A stretch of DNA of 64,000 nt, taken from NCBI RefSeq assembly GCF_003752415.1, contig NZ_RKHG01000001.1, positions 2,232,001 through 2,296,000 on the forward strand, read 5' to 3'. This DNA comes from Luteococcus japonicus. GTDB taxonomy: Bacteria > Actinomycetota > Actinomycetes > Propionibacteriales > Propionibacteriaceae. The first letter of the stretch is position 1. Each line of letters opens with the position of its first letter. A model generated the notes under the pieces. The model did no database searches. It was not told where the DNA came from and was given only the letters and a program-made list of their open reading frames with translations. Positions 40,609 to 49,633 of the stretch are shown here, piece after piece. Position numbers and translations under genes: made by a program.

Positions 40609-43600
40609 TCAGCCGAAATTCACCTGGCGGCCCAAGGTTCCGTTGAGCGACTGAAGATAGCCGGGGCTCTGAACCCGTGTCAGCTCCCCCTGGAGCGCGT
40701 CCAGCCGCTGCATCAAGGACAGGCGCTCCACGGGGTTGGCATTGCCCTGGTTCTTGACGAAGGGAGACAGGTCCGCGACGCCGTGCTTCAGCAGCGCGAT
40801 GTCGGCCGACTGCTTGGCGGCGAGCCGCTGGGCATACCACCCGGAATCCAGGATCGCCTGGCGGCCGAACAGTGCCCGGAACTCGGGGGAGTCCACGGTC
40901 CACCCCTTGGCGGAGGAGCCATTCGCCATGATCTCCAGCAGGGCCCGCAGCGGCGGGATGGCCAGCTCGATGGTGCCGTCGGTGATGTAGGTCTGGGCCA
41001 CGCGCTGGTGGGTGGTGACGATCACGTCGACACTTTCCGCGAAGATGTCCAGGTCCTGCAGCTCCGGCTTGAGCATCTCCTCGGTGAAGACCACGTCGGG
41101 GTGCAGGAAGATCCGTCCGAAGTAGGTCGTCGCGAAGTTCTGGTTCATCCGGTAACCCAGACGGCTGGCCTGGACGGTGTGGCCGTTGTGCTCGAAGTCG
41201 TCGATCCTGTCCAGGTATCCGTCGGCCACGAGCGTCGACGCCTTGCGCTCCTCGGGCCACATCCGGCTGAAGATCTCCGGGATCAACAGCGAGATGTCAT
41301 GGTCCACCCGCACCTTGGGGCCGATGGTGCCGGCCGAGGACAGCCACCCGTCGGTCTCGGTCAGGGCGAAGCTCAGCAGCGCGGCGTTCAGGTCGATCAC
41401 CGACGGCATCGCGTTGAACGGTGCCTTGGTCATGGCCCCCTCGCTGCCCGCACCCGTCGTCGAGGGCGACTTGCCGGTCATCGAGCTGATGAACTCCATG
41501 AACAGTTCCGGCAGTTCCATGTAGTGCAAGGGGTTGTAGGCACACAGTGGGGGCACGCCCGGTTCCGCGGCATTGTTGCGGCGTCCCGCCGCCACCACGT
41601 CGACGGGCATCCGGATGGCCTTGCCCAGCGGTTCCTTGCGCAGCAGGTGGGAGGCGACCTCGGCGGACGCGGTGGCCTCCGGATTCATCAGGTCCGGGCG
41701 CTTCTGCAGGTAGCGGGGATTCTTGGACCGCTTGCCCTCACCCACCTTGCGTGGCTCGGAGCTGACGGCCAGGAAGAGCGGGTGCTCGTCATCGGCACCT
41801 TCGGCGAAGCGAGTGATCCGCTCCCGCATCGGCTCGGTGAACAGGCTCATGCCGGGGGCGTCGGCCACCAGTTCCCGGGCTTCCTCGCGGGTCAGCGGGT
41901 GGAAGTTGGAGATGAACGAGTCGTCGCCCGCCATGTCCTTCTCCGTCTGCTTGTCATAGCCGCGGTGGATGGCGTCGTCGGGGCGCTGGAAGAGCAGCTG
42001 CTCGCAGTTCTTCACGTACTTGGCGCTCACCGGATCCGTGGTGTCCCCCTCCGGAGGTACGACGATCGAAGCGGTGATGTCGTCCTCCGTCTGCACCTTC
42101 GCGGCGGGCGAGAAGTCCGGGCGCAGGCTGAACAGCCGCCACGAGCCGTCGGCCTCGAAGCCGACGCGCAACATGTTGACCATGATCTTCTCGCCGTCGA
42201 GGCGCACGGAGTTGCCCTTGCGCCCATTGGTGATGCCGACGGTGAAGTGGCTGCGCCAGTCATCGCCCCATTCGGGCTTGAAGTACCGCTTGACGGTGAA
42301 GACCAGTTCGCTGATGTGCGCAGGAATGGTGCCCAGCCACTCGTTGTACGCGTCGGTGAACTCCTCGCGCGGGGTCAGCAGCTTGATCACCGAACCGAGC
42401 GAGCGTTCCGGGGAGAGAAGGGGACGCTCGTCGTGGGCCGCAGGATCCCGGAAGCGGTCCGAGTAGTCGTGCTCCAGCAGGGCCTGCACCTGGTCCATGT
42501 CCGCGTCGAAGTCCGCGGCGTAGGCACTGCCGAAGACGAAGGCGTCCAGCAGGCTCTTGCTGATCTCGCTCTTGCCGCCGCCGGAGACCGTTGCGGGCTT
42601 GTGGCACTGCGTCGAGTGCGGCGAGGTGCCGATCAGGTGCCACTGCGTGGGGTCCGCGTCGCGGGGCTTGGCGTGCACGTGGTAGCCATTGGGCGCCAGG
42701 TAGGTCTTGCCCGCCAGCAGCCGGGTGACACCTTGGGAACCATCGGGATTGGTCCAGCTCACCTGCTGGGTGCGCATGGAGTAGAAGGCCTTGCCCGGCA
42801 CGACGACCAGGTGGTCTTGCTCCAGGTCGATCGCGTGGCCCTCCGGCTGCAGCTCGAAGCGCTCCGGGTTGCGGGCCACCACGTCGGCGACGGAATAGTC
42901 GTCGGGCGTGTAGGTGTCCTGCCACTCCTGGCCCAGGTTGTAGGCGGGGAAGGCCACGGCGCCGCCGGAGTGCTCCTCCTCGGCCAGGCCGAAGAGGTTG
43001 GCGGAGTAGGAGATCTGCGTCTTGACCTCCTTCTTGCAGTAGCCGAAGTAGTTGTCAGCGATGACGGTGACGATCACGCCGCGCTCGTCGCGGGCACAGA
43101 CCTTGAAGGCCTGACCACCGTTGTAGAGCTCGTCCTCGGAGGACCAGCACATCCCGTCGCGCTTCTGGCGCTCGGTGGCCTGGTCGGCGTGCGGCAGGCC
43201 CAGGGACTTCTTGGTGACCTTGGTCAGGTGCGGCGCCAGGATGACGGCGCCGGTGGTGCCGGTCCAGCCCTCCGGGTCCAGCGAGGCGTCGTTCTCCGGG
43301 AGGTGCGGGTCCCCGGCATTGCCGAAGATGCCCTCGACGAAGTCGAGGTTGGCCACCAGGCCACCGGGCACGATGAAGCGGACCTCCATGGTGCGCTCGC
43401 GGGTGAAGCCGGGGACGGCGGGAACAACCAGGGGACGCATCAGCAGGGAGACGAAGCACCCTGCCTGCTGTTCCTGGTTGGCGGTGTAGGGAAGCTCGAG
43501 TGCCTCCTGCGGAGGCTGCAGCGCCAGTTCGACGAGGCGGCCGAAGACCTCAACCGGCACGGCCAGCTTGTCGTCCTGGATGGGCAGGCCGCCCTCTGCG

Positions 43601-44004
43601 ATGTGGAAGACGCCGGCGGTGGTGCGACGGTCATTGGCAGGGTTGTGCAGTACGCCATTGGCGAGCCGGTAGGAGCTGAGCAGTTCGGAGTGGAACTCGT
43701 CGCCGCCCTGCGGCAGGCTCAGCGCGCGAGCCATCCCCGGGGTGTCGAGCACCAGCGTGTGGTGCGGCAACTGGGGCGAGGTGCCGGAGTTGGCCAGGTA
43801 GTCGTCCAAGAATTTCTGGATGCGCAGGTCCGCGGCGCACAGCCGCTCGCCCAGGCGTCGGGAGACCTCGCGGTGGCGGGCGATGATGGGCGCGACGAGG
43901 TCCTCGTCATGCCCGGAGCCGGAGCCGGCCTGCGGGAGGCCGAGCAGTGCGAGGCGCAGGTTGATGGCCGAGGTGAGGTGTTCGGGCGTGCTGGGGGTTG
44001 CCAT
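40609..44004 (-). CDS. PPi-dependent phosphoenolpyruvate carboxykinase (probable)
   Basis: Very large protein, 1131 aa. Size and motifs match the pyrophosphate-type PEPCK reported from Propionibacterium freudenreichii and Entamoeba, which converts PEP + CO2 + Pi to oxaloacetate + PPi reversibly without nucleotides. Visible segments include HKPATVSGGGKSEISKSL (phosphate-binding type, about 470-487), MELPELFMEFISSMTGKSPS, TTGAGSEGAMTKAPFNAMPS, SRLGYRMNQNFATTYFGRIF and HPDVVFTEEMLKPELQDLD. No signal peptide or membrane segment. The start ATG 44004 is preferred over an open but unconserved 57-aa upstream extension. It is divergent from glpA. In propionic fermenters it would link PEP and oxaloacetate. 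The assignment is by recognition of the family, not by alignment. Confidence 0.75.
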   Translation of the reverse strand: MATPSTPEHLTSAINLRLALLGLPQAGSGSGHDEDLVAPIIARHREVSRRLGERLCAADLRIQKFLDDYLANSGTSPQLPHHTLVLDTPGMARALSLPQGGDEFHSELLSSYRLANGVLHNPANDRRTTAGVFHIAEGGLPIQDDKLAVPVEVFGRLVELALQPPQEALELPYTANQEQQAGCFVSLLMRPLVVPAVPGFTRERTMEVRFIVPGGLVANLDFVEGIFGNAGDPHLPENDASLDPEGWTGTTGAVILAPHLTKVTKKSLGLPHADQATERQKRDGMCWSSEDELYNGGQAFKVCARDERGVIVTVIADNYFGYCKKEVKTQISYSANLFGLAEEEHSGGAVAFPAYNLGQEWQDTYTPDDYSVADVVARNPERFELQPEGHAIDLEQDHLVVVPGKAFYSMRTQQVSWTNPDGSQGVTRLLAGKTYLAPNGYHVHAKPRDADPTQWHLIGTSPHSTQCHKPATVSGGGKSEISKSLLDAFVFGSAYAADFDADMDQVQALLEHDYSDRFRDPAAHDERPLLSPERSLGSVIKLLTPREEFTDAYNEWLGTIPAHISELVFTVKRYFKPEWGDDWRSHFTVGITNGRKGNSVRLDGEKIMVNMLRVGFEADGSWRLFSLRPDFSPAAKVQTEDDITASIVVPPEGDTTDPVSAKYVKNCEQLLFQRPDDAIHRGYDKQTEKDMAGDDSFISNFHPLTREEARELVADAPGMSLFTEPMRERITRFAEGADDEHPLFLAVSSEPRKVGEGKRSKNPRYLQKRPDLMNPEATASAEVASHLLRKEPLGKAIRMPVDVVAAGRRNNAAEPGVPPLCAYNPLHYMELPELFMEFISSMTGKSPSTTGAGSEGAMTKAPFNAMPSVIDLNAALLSFALTETDGWLSSAGTIGPKVRVDHDISLLIPEIFSRMWPEERKASTLVADGYLDRIDDFEHNGHTVQASRLGYRMNQNFATTYFGRIFLHPDVVFTEEMLKPELQDLDIFAESVDVIVTTHQRVAQTYITDGTIELAIPPLRALLEIMANGSSAKGWTVDSPEFRALFGRQAILDSGWYAQRLAAKQSADIALLKHGVADLSPFVKNQGNANPVERLSLMQRLDALQGELTRVQSPGYLQSLNGTLGRQVNFG

Positions 44005-44267
44005 GACTCCATTCAATCCGGCGGGTCTGACAATGCAAGGGGCGGGGGTCGAATCGAGATGGTCTTGACACTTTCGTCGGCCGCACCTTCCCGTCGGTGC
44101 ACGTATGCTCGCGATCGTGAACGTCCGTGCAGGGCGGGATGCACCGAGTGCACGTCGGCCTGAGATCCGCCCCACTGGTGAAATCTGTCGGACCGGTCCC
44201 TAGGCTGAAGCCCGAGGCGAGGGAGCCGGTCCAGAGCACCCCGCCCGTGGTCGACGGGAGCAACTCC

Positions 44268-46046
44268 ATGAGGACAATGCAGGCCGACGTGGTCGTGGTC
44301 GGTGGCGGTGCCACCGGCGCGGGCGTCGTGCGAGACGTGGCAATGCGCGGCTACACCGCCGTGCTCGTGGATCGTGCGGACCTCGGTCAGGGCACGACGG
44401 GCCGCTACCACGGCCTGCTGCACTCCGGCGGCCGCTATGTGGTCAGTGATCCGCACTCGGCCACCGAGTGCGCGCAGGAGAACGCGATCATCACCCGGAT
44501 CCACGCCGGCGCCGTCGAGGCCACCGGCGGCCTGTTCGTCGTCACCCCCGAGGACACCGAGGAGCACGCCGACAAGTTCGGCGCCGCTGCCCTGGCCACC
44601 GGCGTCCCGTGCGAGGAGATCAGTGTTGCCGAAGCACTGCGTCGCGAACCGCGCCTCAACCCGGGGATCAAGCGCGCCTTCGCCGTGCAGGACGGCACCG
44701 TCGACGGCTGGCAGATGGTCTGGGGCGCTGCGAAGAGCGCCATGGACCACGGCGCCAAGGTACTGCCCTACCACTCCGTCACGAAGATCACCCGCGACGG
44801 TGAGCAGGTGACCGGCGTGGTCTGCACCAACATGAAGACCAATGACGAGGTCAGGATCGACACCCGCTTCGTGATCAATGCCGGTGGCCCGTGGGCCGGG
44901 CAGATCGCCGGCATGGCGGACTGCTCGGGCGTCGACGTCGTCCCCGGCCGCGGGATCATGATCGCCATGAACCACCGCCTGGTGAACCAGGTGGTCAACC
45001 GGTGCATCCACCCCGCCGACGGCGACATCCTGGTCCCGGTGCACACCGTGTGCATCATCGGCACCACCGACGTGAAGGTGGACGATCCGGACAAGCTCGC
45101 CATCCCCCGCGACGAGGTGCAGCAGATGCTCGACTCGGGCGAGGCCCTGGTACCCGGCTTCCGACAGGCCCGCGCCGTCCACGCATGGAGTGGCGCCCGT
45201 CCGTTGGTGAAGGACTCCCGCGTCGCCCTCACCGACACCCGCCACATGAGCCGCGGCATGAGTGTCATCGACCACGAGTCCCGCGACGGCCTCAAGGGCC
45301 TGCTCACCATCAGCGGCGGCAAGCTGACCACCTATCGCCTGATGGCGAAGAACATCGTCGACGTGATGTGCGAGCAGCTCGGCGACGACCGCCCCTGCAC
45401 CACCGAGACCGAGACCGTGCCCGGCAGCGAGAGCGGCAAGAACTACCTCGTCACCCACCGGCTGGAGGAGCGCGAGAAGGACCGTCTTGACGACCAGATC
45501 ATCTGCGAGTGCGAGCTGATGAGCCGCCGCCAGCTGACGGACCTGATGGAGCAGCACCCGGATGCCACCTTCGACGACCTGCGCCGTCAGCTCCGGCTCG
45601 GCATGGGCCCCTGCCAGGGCGGCTTCTGCTCCACCCGCGCCGCCGGCATCTCCCTGGAGACCGGACATTGCGACGTCGACCGCGCCACCGAGCAGCTGCG
45701 ACTCTTCCTCAAGAACCGGTGGACCGGCCTGTGGCCCATCCTCTACGGGGACCAGGTGCGCCAGACCGCGCTGGACAACTGGATCTTCAAGGGAACCCTG
45801 GACATCGAGCACCTGCCGCTGTCGGGCAGCGGGCCGCTGATCCCAGGGGAGGGACAGAACCAGTACGCCGTCCCACACACCCAGCCGGACCCCGAGGACC
45901 AGACCGACGACGTCGGCACCGCCGAGGGATCGGCGCACGACGGGGACGAGGCCACGCCGCCCGAGTCCACGATCCCGAAGGCTGACGCCACCAACCCGAC
46001 GGCCGAGCTTGTCGAGGCCACGAACGAGAGCGAGGTCGCGAAGTGA
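44268..46046 (+). CDS. glpA: Anaerobic glycerol-3-phosphate dehydrogenase, subunit A
   Basis: FAD subunit that oxidises glycerol 3-phosphate to dihydroxyacetone phosphate and passes electrons through GlpB/GlpC to the quinone pool. Protein of 592 aa. Rossmann motif VVVVGGGATGAGVVRDVAMR at the start, GTTGRYHGLLHSGGRYVV, LTISGGKLTTYRLMAKNIV, and a BFD-like [2Fe-2S] module with cysteines in IICECELMSRRQL and GMGPCQGGFCSTRA (about 415-460). The last 50 aa form an acidic, disordered tail not usual in GlpA (PDPEDQTDDVGTAEGSAHDG), containing a GAGCTTGTCGAGG repeat arm read as AELVEA. ATG at 44268; the frame overlaps glpB by GTGA. Confidence 0.93.
   Translation: MRTMQADVVVVGGGATGAGVVRDVAMRGYTAVLVDRADLGQGTTGRYHGLLHSGGRYVVSDPHSATECAQENAIITRIHAGAVEATGGLFVVTPEDTEEHADKFGAAALATGVPCEEISVAEALRREPRLNPGIKRAFAVQDGTVDGWQMVWGAAKSAMDHGAKVLPYHSVTKITRDGEQVTGVVCTNMKTNDEVRIDTRFVINAGGPWAGQIAGMADCSGVDVVPGRGIMIAMNHRLVNQVVNRCIHPADGDILVPVHTVCIIGTTDVKVDDPDKLAIPRDEVQQMLDSGEALVPGFRQARAVHAWSGARPLVKDSRVALTDTRHMSRGMSVIDHESRDGLKGLLTISGGKLTTYRLMAKNIVDVMCEQLGDDRPCTTETETVPGSESGKNYLVTHRLEEREKDRLDDQIICECELMSRRQLTDLMEQHPDATFDDLRRQLRLGMGPCQGGFCSTRAAGISLETGHCDVDRATEQLRLFLKNRWTGLWPILYGDQVRQTALDNWIFKGTLDIEHLPLSGSGPLIPGEGQNQYAVPHTQPDPEDQTDDVGTAEGSAHDGDEATPPESTIPKADATNPTAELVEATNESEVAK
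46001..46020 (+). repeat. Repeat arm GGCCGAGCTTGTCGAGG inside glpA
   Basis: CCGACGGCCGAGCTTGTCGAGG, read in frame near the C-terminus of GlpA, recurs at 48676-48697 just after glpC. It is a variant of the GAGCCTGTCGAG family seen at 3144 and 4964. Confidence 0.6.
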
Positions 46047-47305
46047 GCGACGTCATCGTCATCGGAGCGGGCCTCGCCGGCCTGACCGCGGCCCTGCGCC
46101 TGCGCCAGCAGGGCAAGAGCGTCACCCTGCTCACCAAGGGCCTGGGTGGCCTTCAGCTGGGCCAGGGCACCATCGACATCCTCGGCTATGCCCCCGAGCG
46201 CGTGGCGAACCCCGTGCAGGCGCTGGAGGAGCACGGCCGCGAGCACCCGGAGCACCCCTACGCGAAGATCACCAGCCAGGACGTCGAGCAGGGCGTGCGC
46301 TGGCTGGTGGACACGCTGGGCACCGACCAGCTCAATGGGGACATGCACCGCAATGCCCTCTACCCGACGGCCGTCGGCGCCATGCGCCCCACGGCCCTGG
46401 TGCCCCCATCGATGGTGGCCGGCGCCTGCGAGGCGGGCAAGAAGTTCGTCATCGTCGGCATCCGCGAGCTGAAGGACTTCTACCCGCAGTTGGTCGCCGA
46501 GAACCTGGCCCGCACGGACCTGCCCGGTGGTGGCCGCGTCGAGGCGCGCTCCGAGCACATCAGTTTCCAGGCCCGCGACGGGGAGAACGATCCCAGCGGC
46601 CTGACCATGGCCCGTGCGCTGGACGACCCGGCAACCCGTCGCCGCTTCGCCGAGCTCGTGAAGCCGCTGGTGCGTGAGGGCGAGAGCGTCGGCCTGCCCG
46701 CGGTGCTTGGCGTGGATCCCGCCGCCTGGAAGGAGATCCAGGAGATCGTCGGGGCACCCGTCTTCGAGATTCCGCTGCCGCCCCCCTCTGTGCCCGGCTT
46801 CCGCCAGAACACGGCGCTGCTGGACCTGGTGAAGCAGGCACGCATCCGGTTGGTCAACGGCACCAAGGTGATCCGTGCCCGCGTGGAGGACGGCTTGGTC
46901 AAGGGCGTCACCATCAAGGGCACCGGCCACGAGCAGGAGTACACCGCCGACACCTTCGTGCTTGCCGCGGGCGGTTTTGAGTCCGGGGCGCTGACCCTGG
47001 ACAGTCACAACGAACTGCACGAGACGATCTTCGGGCTGCCGGTGCGCGGCGGGAAGATCTCGGACATGGTGCACGGCGACTACTGGGGCGGCGACCAGCC
47101 CTTGTTCAAGGCCGGCCTGGCCGTCGACGACCAGATGCGGGTCGTCGACGACGATGACACGGTCGTGTACCCCAACCTGTACGCCTGCGGCGGCAACCTG
47201 TCTGGCGCGCAGCGGTGGACCGAGAAGTCGGGCGAGGGAATTGCCCTGGGCAGCGCAATGCGAGCCGTGGACGCGATCCTGGCCGACGTGAAGGAGAAGA
47301 ACTGA
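46043..47305 (+). CDS. glpB: Anaerobic glycerol-3-phosphate dehydrogenase, subunit B
   Basis: Flavoprotein of 420 aa with an N-terminal FAD-binding motif (VIVIGAGLAGLTAALRLRQQ) and a C-terminal completion (FVLAAGGFESGALTLDSHNE, YACGGNLSGAQRWTEKSGEG). GlpB couples GlpA to the iron-sulphur subunit GlpC at the membrane. The start is GTG at 46043, overlapping the glpA stop (GTGA). Its stop shares a base with the glpC start (TGATG), so the three genes are translationally coupled. Confidence 0.93.
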   Translation: MSDVIVIGAGLAGLTAALRLRQQGKSVTLLTKGLGGLQLGQGTIDILGYAPERVANPVQALEEHGREHPEHPYAKITSQDVEQGVRWLVDTLGTDQLNGDMHRNALYPTAVGAMRPTALVPPSMVAGACEAGKKFVIVGIRELKDFYPQLVAENLARTDLPGGGRVEARSEHISFQARDGENDPSGLTMARALDDPATRRRFAELVKPLVREGESVGLPAVLGVDPAAWKEIQEIVGAPVFEIPLPPPSVPGFRQNTALLDLVKQARIRLVNGTKVIRARVEDGLVKGVTIKGTGHEQEYTADTFVLAAGGFESGALTLDSHNELHETIFGLPVRGGKISDMVHGDYWGGDQPLFKAGLAVDDQMRVVDDDDTVVYPNLYACGGNLSGAQRWTEKSGEGIALGSAMRAVDAILADVKEKN

Positions 47306-48657
47306 TGAGCGACCAGAAGCCCGTCGAGGACCTGTCCCGGCTGGCACCCGGACCCACCGATGTCCTGATCGCGCCGGTCAACCAGCGCGAGGCCGCCAAG
47401 GCCGCCATGGAGCACGCCACCGACGAGGTGGCCCGCGCCAGCCTGGACCACTGCGTCAAGTGCACCATCTGCGAGACCGTCTGCCCCGTCGCCAAGGTGA
47501 CGCCCCTGTTCAGCGGTCCCAAGTACGTCGGGCCGCAGGCGGAGCGCTTCCGCAATGGTGAGTCCGTGGACCACTCGCTGGACTACTGCTCCAGCTGCGG
47601 CATCTGCACGCTGAACTGTCCGCAGGGCGTCAAGATCGCCGAGCTGAACTCGCAGGCCCGGGCCGTCATGAAGAAGGACCACATGCCGGTCCGCGACCGG
47701 CTGATGACCCAGACCACGCTCGAGGGCATGGTGATGAGCCCGCTGGCCCCCGTCGCGAATGCGGCCCTGGGGATGAAGCCGGTGCGCACGGTGATCGAGA
47801 AGGTCGTCGGCGTCCACCGCGACGCCCCGATGCCGGAGGCACACTTCGAGACCCTGCGGATGTGGCTCAGGAAACGGCCGGCCCGCACCACGCCCGCCAC
47901 TCGCGGCCCGGTGGTCTTCTTCACCGGCTGCGCCGGCAGCTACTTCGAGGTGGAGACCAGCAAGAAGTCCATCGAGCTGCTGGAATTCCTGGGCTACGAG
48001 GTACTGGTGCCCAAGCAGGGCTGCTGCGGCCTGGCCGAGCAGTCCAACGGCCTGTTCGAGCAGGCCACCAAGCACGTGCTCAAGCTGTGCCGTCAGTTGC
48101 AGAGCGCTGGCAAGGACCTCACGATCATCAGCTCGTCGGGTTCCTGCGTCGGCATGCTGAAGCACGAGGCGCACGAGATCATGGGCGTCGACGCGGAGGA
48201 GCTGCACGACGTGGGCACCCGCTCGCGTGACATCAGCGAATTCCTGCTGGAACTGGCCGACGCCGGTGAGCTGCCGCTGGACTTCCGCCAGATGGACATC
48301 GAGATCCCGTACCACCAGCCCTGCCAGGTCAAGAGCCAGGGAATGGGCATGCCTGCGATGCACCTGCTGGAACTGATTCCCGGGGTCACGGTGCAGGAGT
48401 CCGGCCAGCCGTGCTGCGGCATCGCCGGGACCTACGGCCTCAAGAAGGAGAAGTACGAGGTTGCCCAGGCGGTGGGCAAGCCCGTCTTCGAGCACATGAA
48501 GAAGCACGACCATGGTGTGGGTGCCTGCGACACGGAGACCTGCCGTTGGCAGATCCGCAAGGGTTCCGGCGTGAACACCGTGCACCCCGTCGAGATCCTG
48601 CACTACGCCTACGGCCTGTCCGATGATCTCTTCGAGGCCAAGGTGGCCGAACGCTGA
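47305..48657 (+). CDS. glpC: Anaerobic glycerol-3-phosphate dehydrogenase, iron-sulphur subunit C
   Basis: Electron-transfer subunit of 450 aa. Two [4Fe-4S] motifs lie near the N-terminus (HCVKCTICETVCPVAKVTP about 52; YCSSCGICTLNCPQGVKIAE about 95), followed by two CCG domains (FFTGCAGSYFEV, PKQGCCGLAEQSNG, YHQPCQVKSQG, SGQPCCGIAGTYGLKKEKYE) that bind a non-cubane cluster in related proteins. It hands electrons to menaquinone at the membrane. Last gene of glpABC; a strong hairpin follows. Confidence 0.94.
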   Translation: MSDQKPVEDLSRLAPGPTDVLIAPVNQREAAKAAMEHATDEVARASLDHCVKCTICETVCPVAKVTPLFSGPKYVGPQAERFRNGESVDHSLDYCSSCGICTLNCPQGVKIAELNSQARAVMKKDHMPVRDRLMTQTTLEGMVMSPLAPVANAALGMKPVRTVIEKVVGVHRDAPMPEAHFETLRMWLRKRPARTTPATRGPVVFFTGCAGSYFEVETSKKSIELLEFLGYEVLVPKQGCCGLAEQSNGLFEQATKHVLKLCRQLQSAGKDLTIISSSGSCVGMLKHEAHEIMGVDAEELHDVGTRSRDISEFLLELADAGELPLDFRQMDIEIPYHQPCQVKSQGMGMPAMHLLELIPGVTVQESGQPCCGIAGTYGLKKEKYEVAQAVGKPVFEHMKKHDHGVGACDTETCRWQIRKGSGVNTVHPVEILHYAYGLSDDLFEAKVAER

Positions 48658-48675
48658 GGCCCATGGCCTGACATC

Positions 48676-48698
48676 CGACGGCCGAGCTTGTCGAGGTC
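48676..48698 (+). repeat. Repeat arm after glpC
   Basis: CCGACGGCCGAGCTTGTCGAGG matches 45997-46018 inside glpA. Confidence 0.6.
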
Positions 48699-48702
48699 AA
48701 CC

Positions 48703-48740
48703 AAGAGGTGCTCCTTCCCCGGTGGGGAGGAGCACCTCTT
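48703..48740 (+). terminator. Hairpin terminator after glpABC
   Basis: AAGAGGTGCTCC / GGAGCACCTCTT stem, closed through TTCCCC-GGTG-GGGA and followed by T-rich TTCC; 45 bp beyond the glpC stop. Confidence 0.8.
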
Positions 48741-49471
48741 TCCGTCCGGGGACCTTCTGGGCTGGGCGGATCGGGAGAGGGTTCCGGGCACCACGTCGCG
48801 GATCCTGGTGGCATCCTCCCGGTGATGGGTGACCAGTACCTGTACCCCGGAGCTGGCCTGGGAGGCGACACGAATGGTCATCGGCTGCCAGCCATCAGGT
48901 TGGTAGGAGACCAGGGCGATCTCGCGCGGGATGCGGGGCAGCTCCCGGGTCTGCAGCACCTGCCCTTGGGTCACCACCACACGTCCGCCGCTGTGACTAC
49001 GCCTCCTCGCGGCATTGCGTCGCCACCAGGCGAAGCCGTCGTGCTGCCGCCAGGCCAGCACGAAAGAGGCAATACCACCCAGCACCGCCAGCAGGATCCG
49101 TGGCACGGGCAGGCCGTCCTCGGCACAGGACAACAACAGGCCCATCCCGAGCCACAGCAAGCCGAAGGCCACCGCGTCCAGAACCGCGTAGCGAAGGGTG
49201 CTGAGGCGCGCCCCGGCCGAGGACAGCGCCGGCGCCAGGAGCCAGGCCATCGCCAGACAGGCCAGGGCCCAACACAGCATGAATCCGAGGATCGGCAGCC
49301 ACTCGACGTCCGGCTCACTGGCCACCCGCGGCAGCATGCAGGCCGGGAAGCCCGCGAGCATCGTGAACAGGGAAGACGAACAGGGCGAAGGGGTTGCCGA
49401 GGCGGAAGGGCATGCCGAACAGCCCAAGCAGTCGCGGGTTCGCCCACTCCCACCCATGGCCTGTCTACGGC

Positions 49472-49562
49472 GCCACGGGAATCAACCACCGGATGGTGGC
49501 CCGGCGGACCTCCACAGCGGGAGGTCGATGCCGCTGGGCAACCAGTGGTTGATTCCCGTGGC
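49472..49562. repeat. Long imperfect hairpin element (A)
   Basis: Perfect 18-bp ends GCCACGGGAATCAACCAC / GTGGTTGATTCCCGTGGC, an inner partly paired stem (CCGGATGGTGGCCCGGCGG against CCGCTGGGCAACCAGTGG) and a terminal ACCTCC-ACAGCG-GGAGGT hairpin. Intergenic, 91 bp, no coding potential. Confidence 0.75.
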
Positions 49563-49579
49563 GGTCCCTGCAGGAAATG

Positions 49580-49618
49580 CCAACGCGCCCAGCCCCACGA
49601 GGGGACTGGGCGCGTTGG
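49580..49618 (-). terminator. Hairpin terminator after the DEAD-box helicase gene
   Basis: CCAACGCGCCCAG / CTGGGCGCGTTGG with an inner CCCC/GGGG pairing, 15 bp past the stop at 49634. Confidence 0.8.
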
Positions 49619-49633
49619 TTGCGTGTGGAAGGC

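Larger units (their letters stand above)
48609..49413 (-). pseudogene. Membrane protein with C-terminal PH-like region, probably frameshifted
   Basis: The minus frame carries three to four hydrophobic helices (LPILGFMLCWALACLAMAWL, VLDAVAFGLLWLGMGLLLSC, ILLAVLGGIASFVLAW) and a beta-rich tail (GGRVVVTQGQVLQTRELPRI, WQPMTIRVASQASSGVQVLV). The natural start appears to be the ATG at 49413 (MPFRLGNPFALFVF) in a different frame, joining near 49375. The last 60 codons run through the glpC terminator and are not convincing coding sequence. So there is at least one frame error, and the gene may be inactive. Function unknown. Confidence 0.45.

Noticed and set aside
44064-44109. Sigma-70 promoter for glpA (TTGACA and TATGCT)
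   Set aside because: The two hexamers are about 34 bp apart, far beyond normal spacing.
40570-44163. 1197-aa open frame antisense to the PPi-PEPCK gene
   Set aside because: Low-complexity Gly/Val/Arg/His composition without any domain; mirrors the conserved gene on the minus strand.
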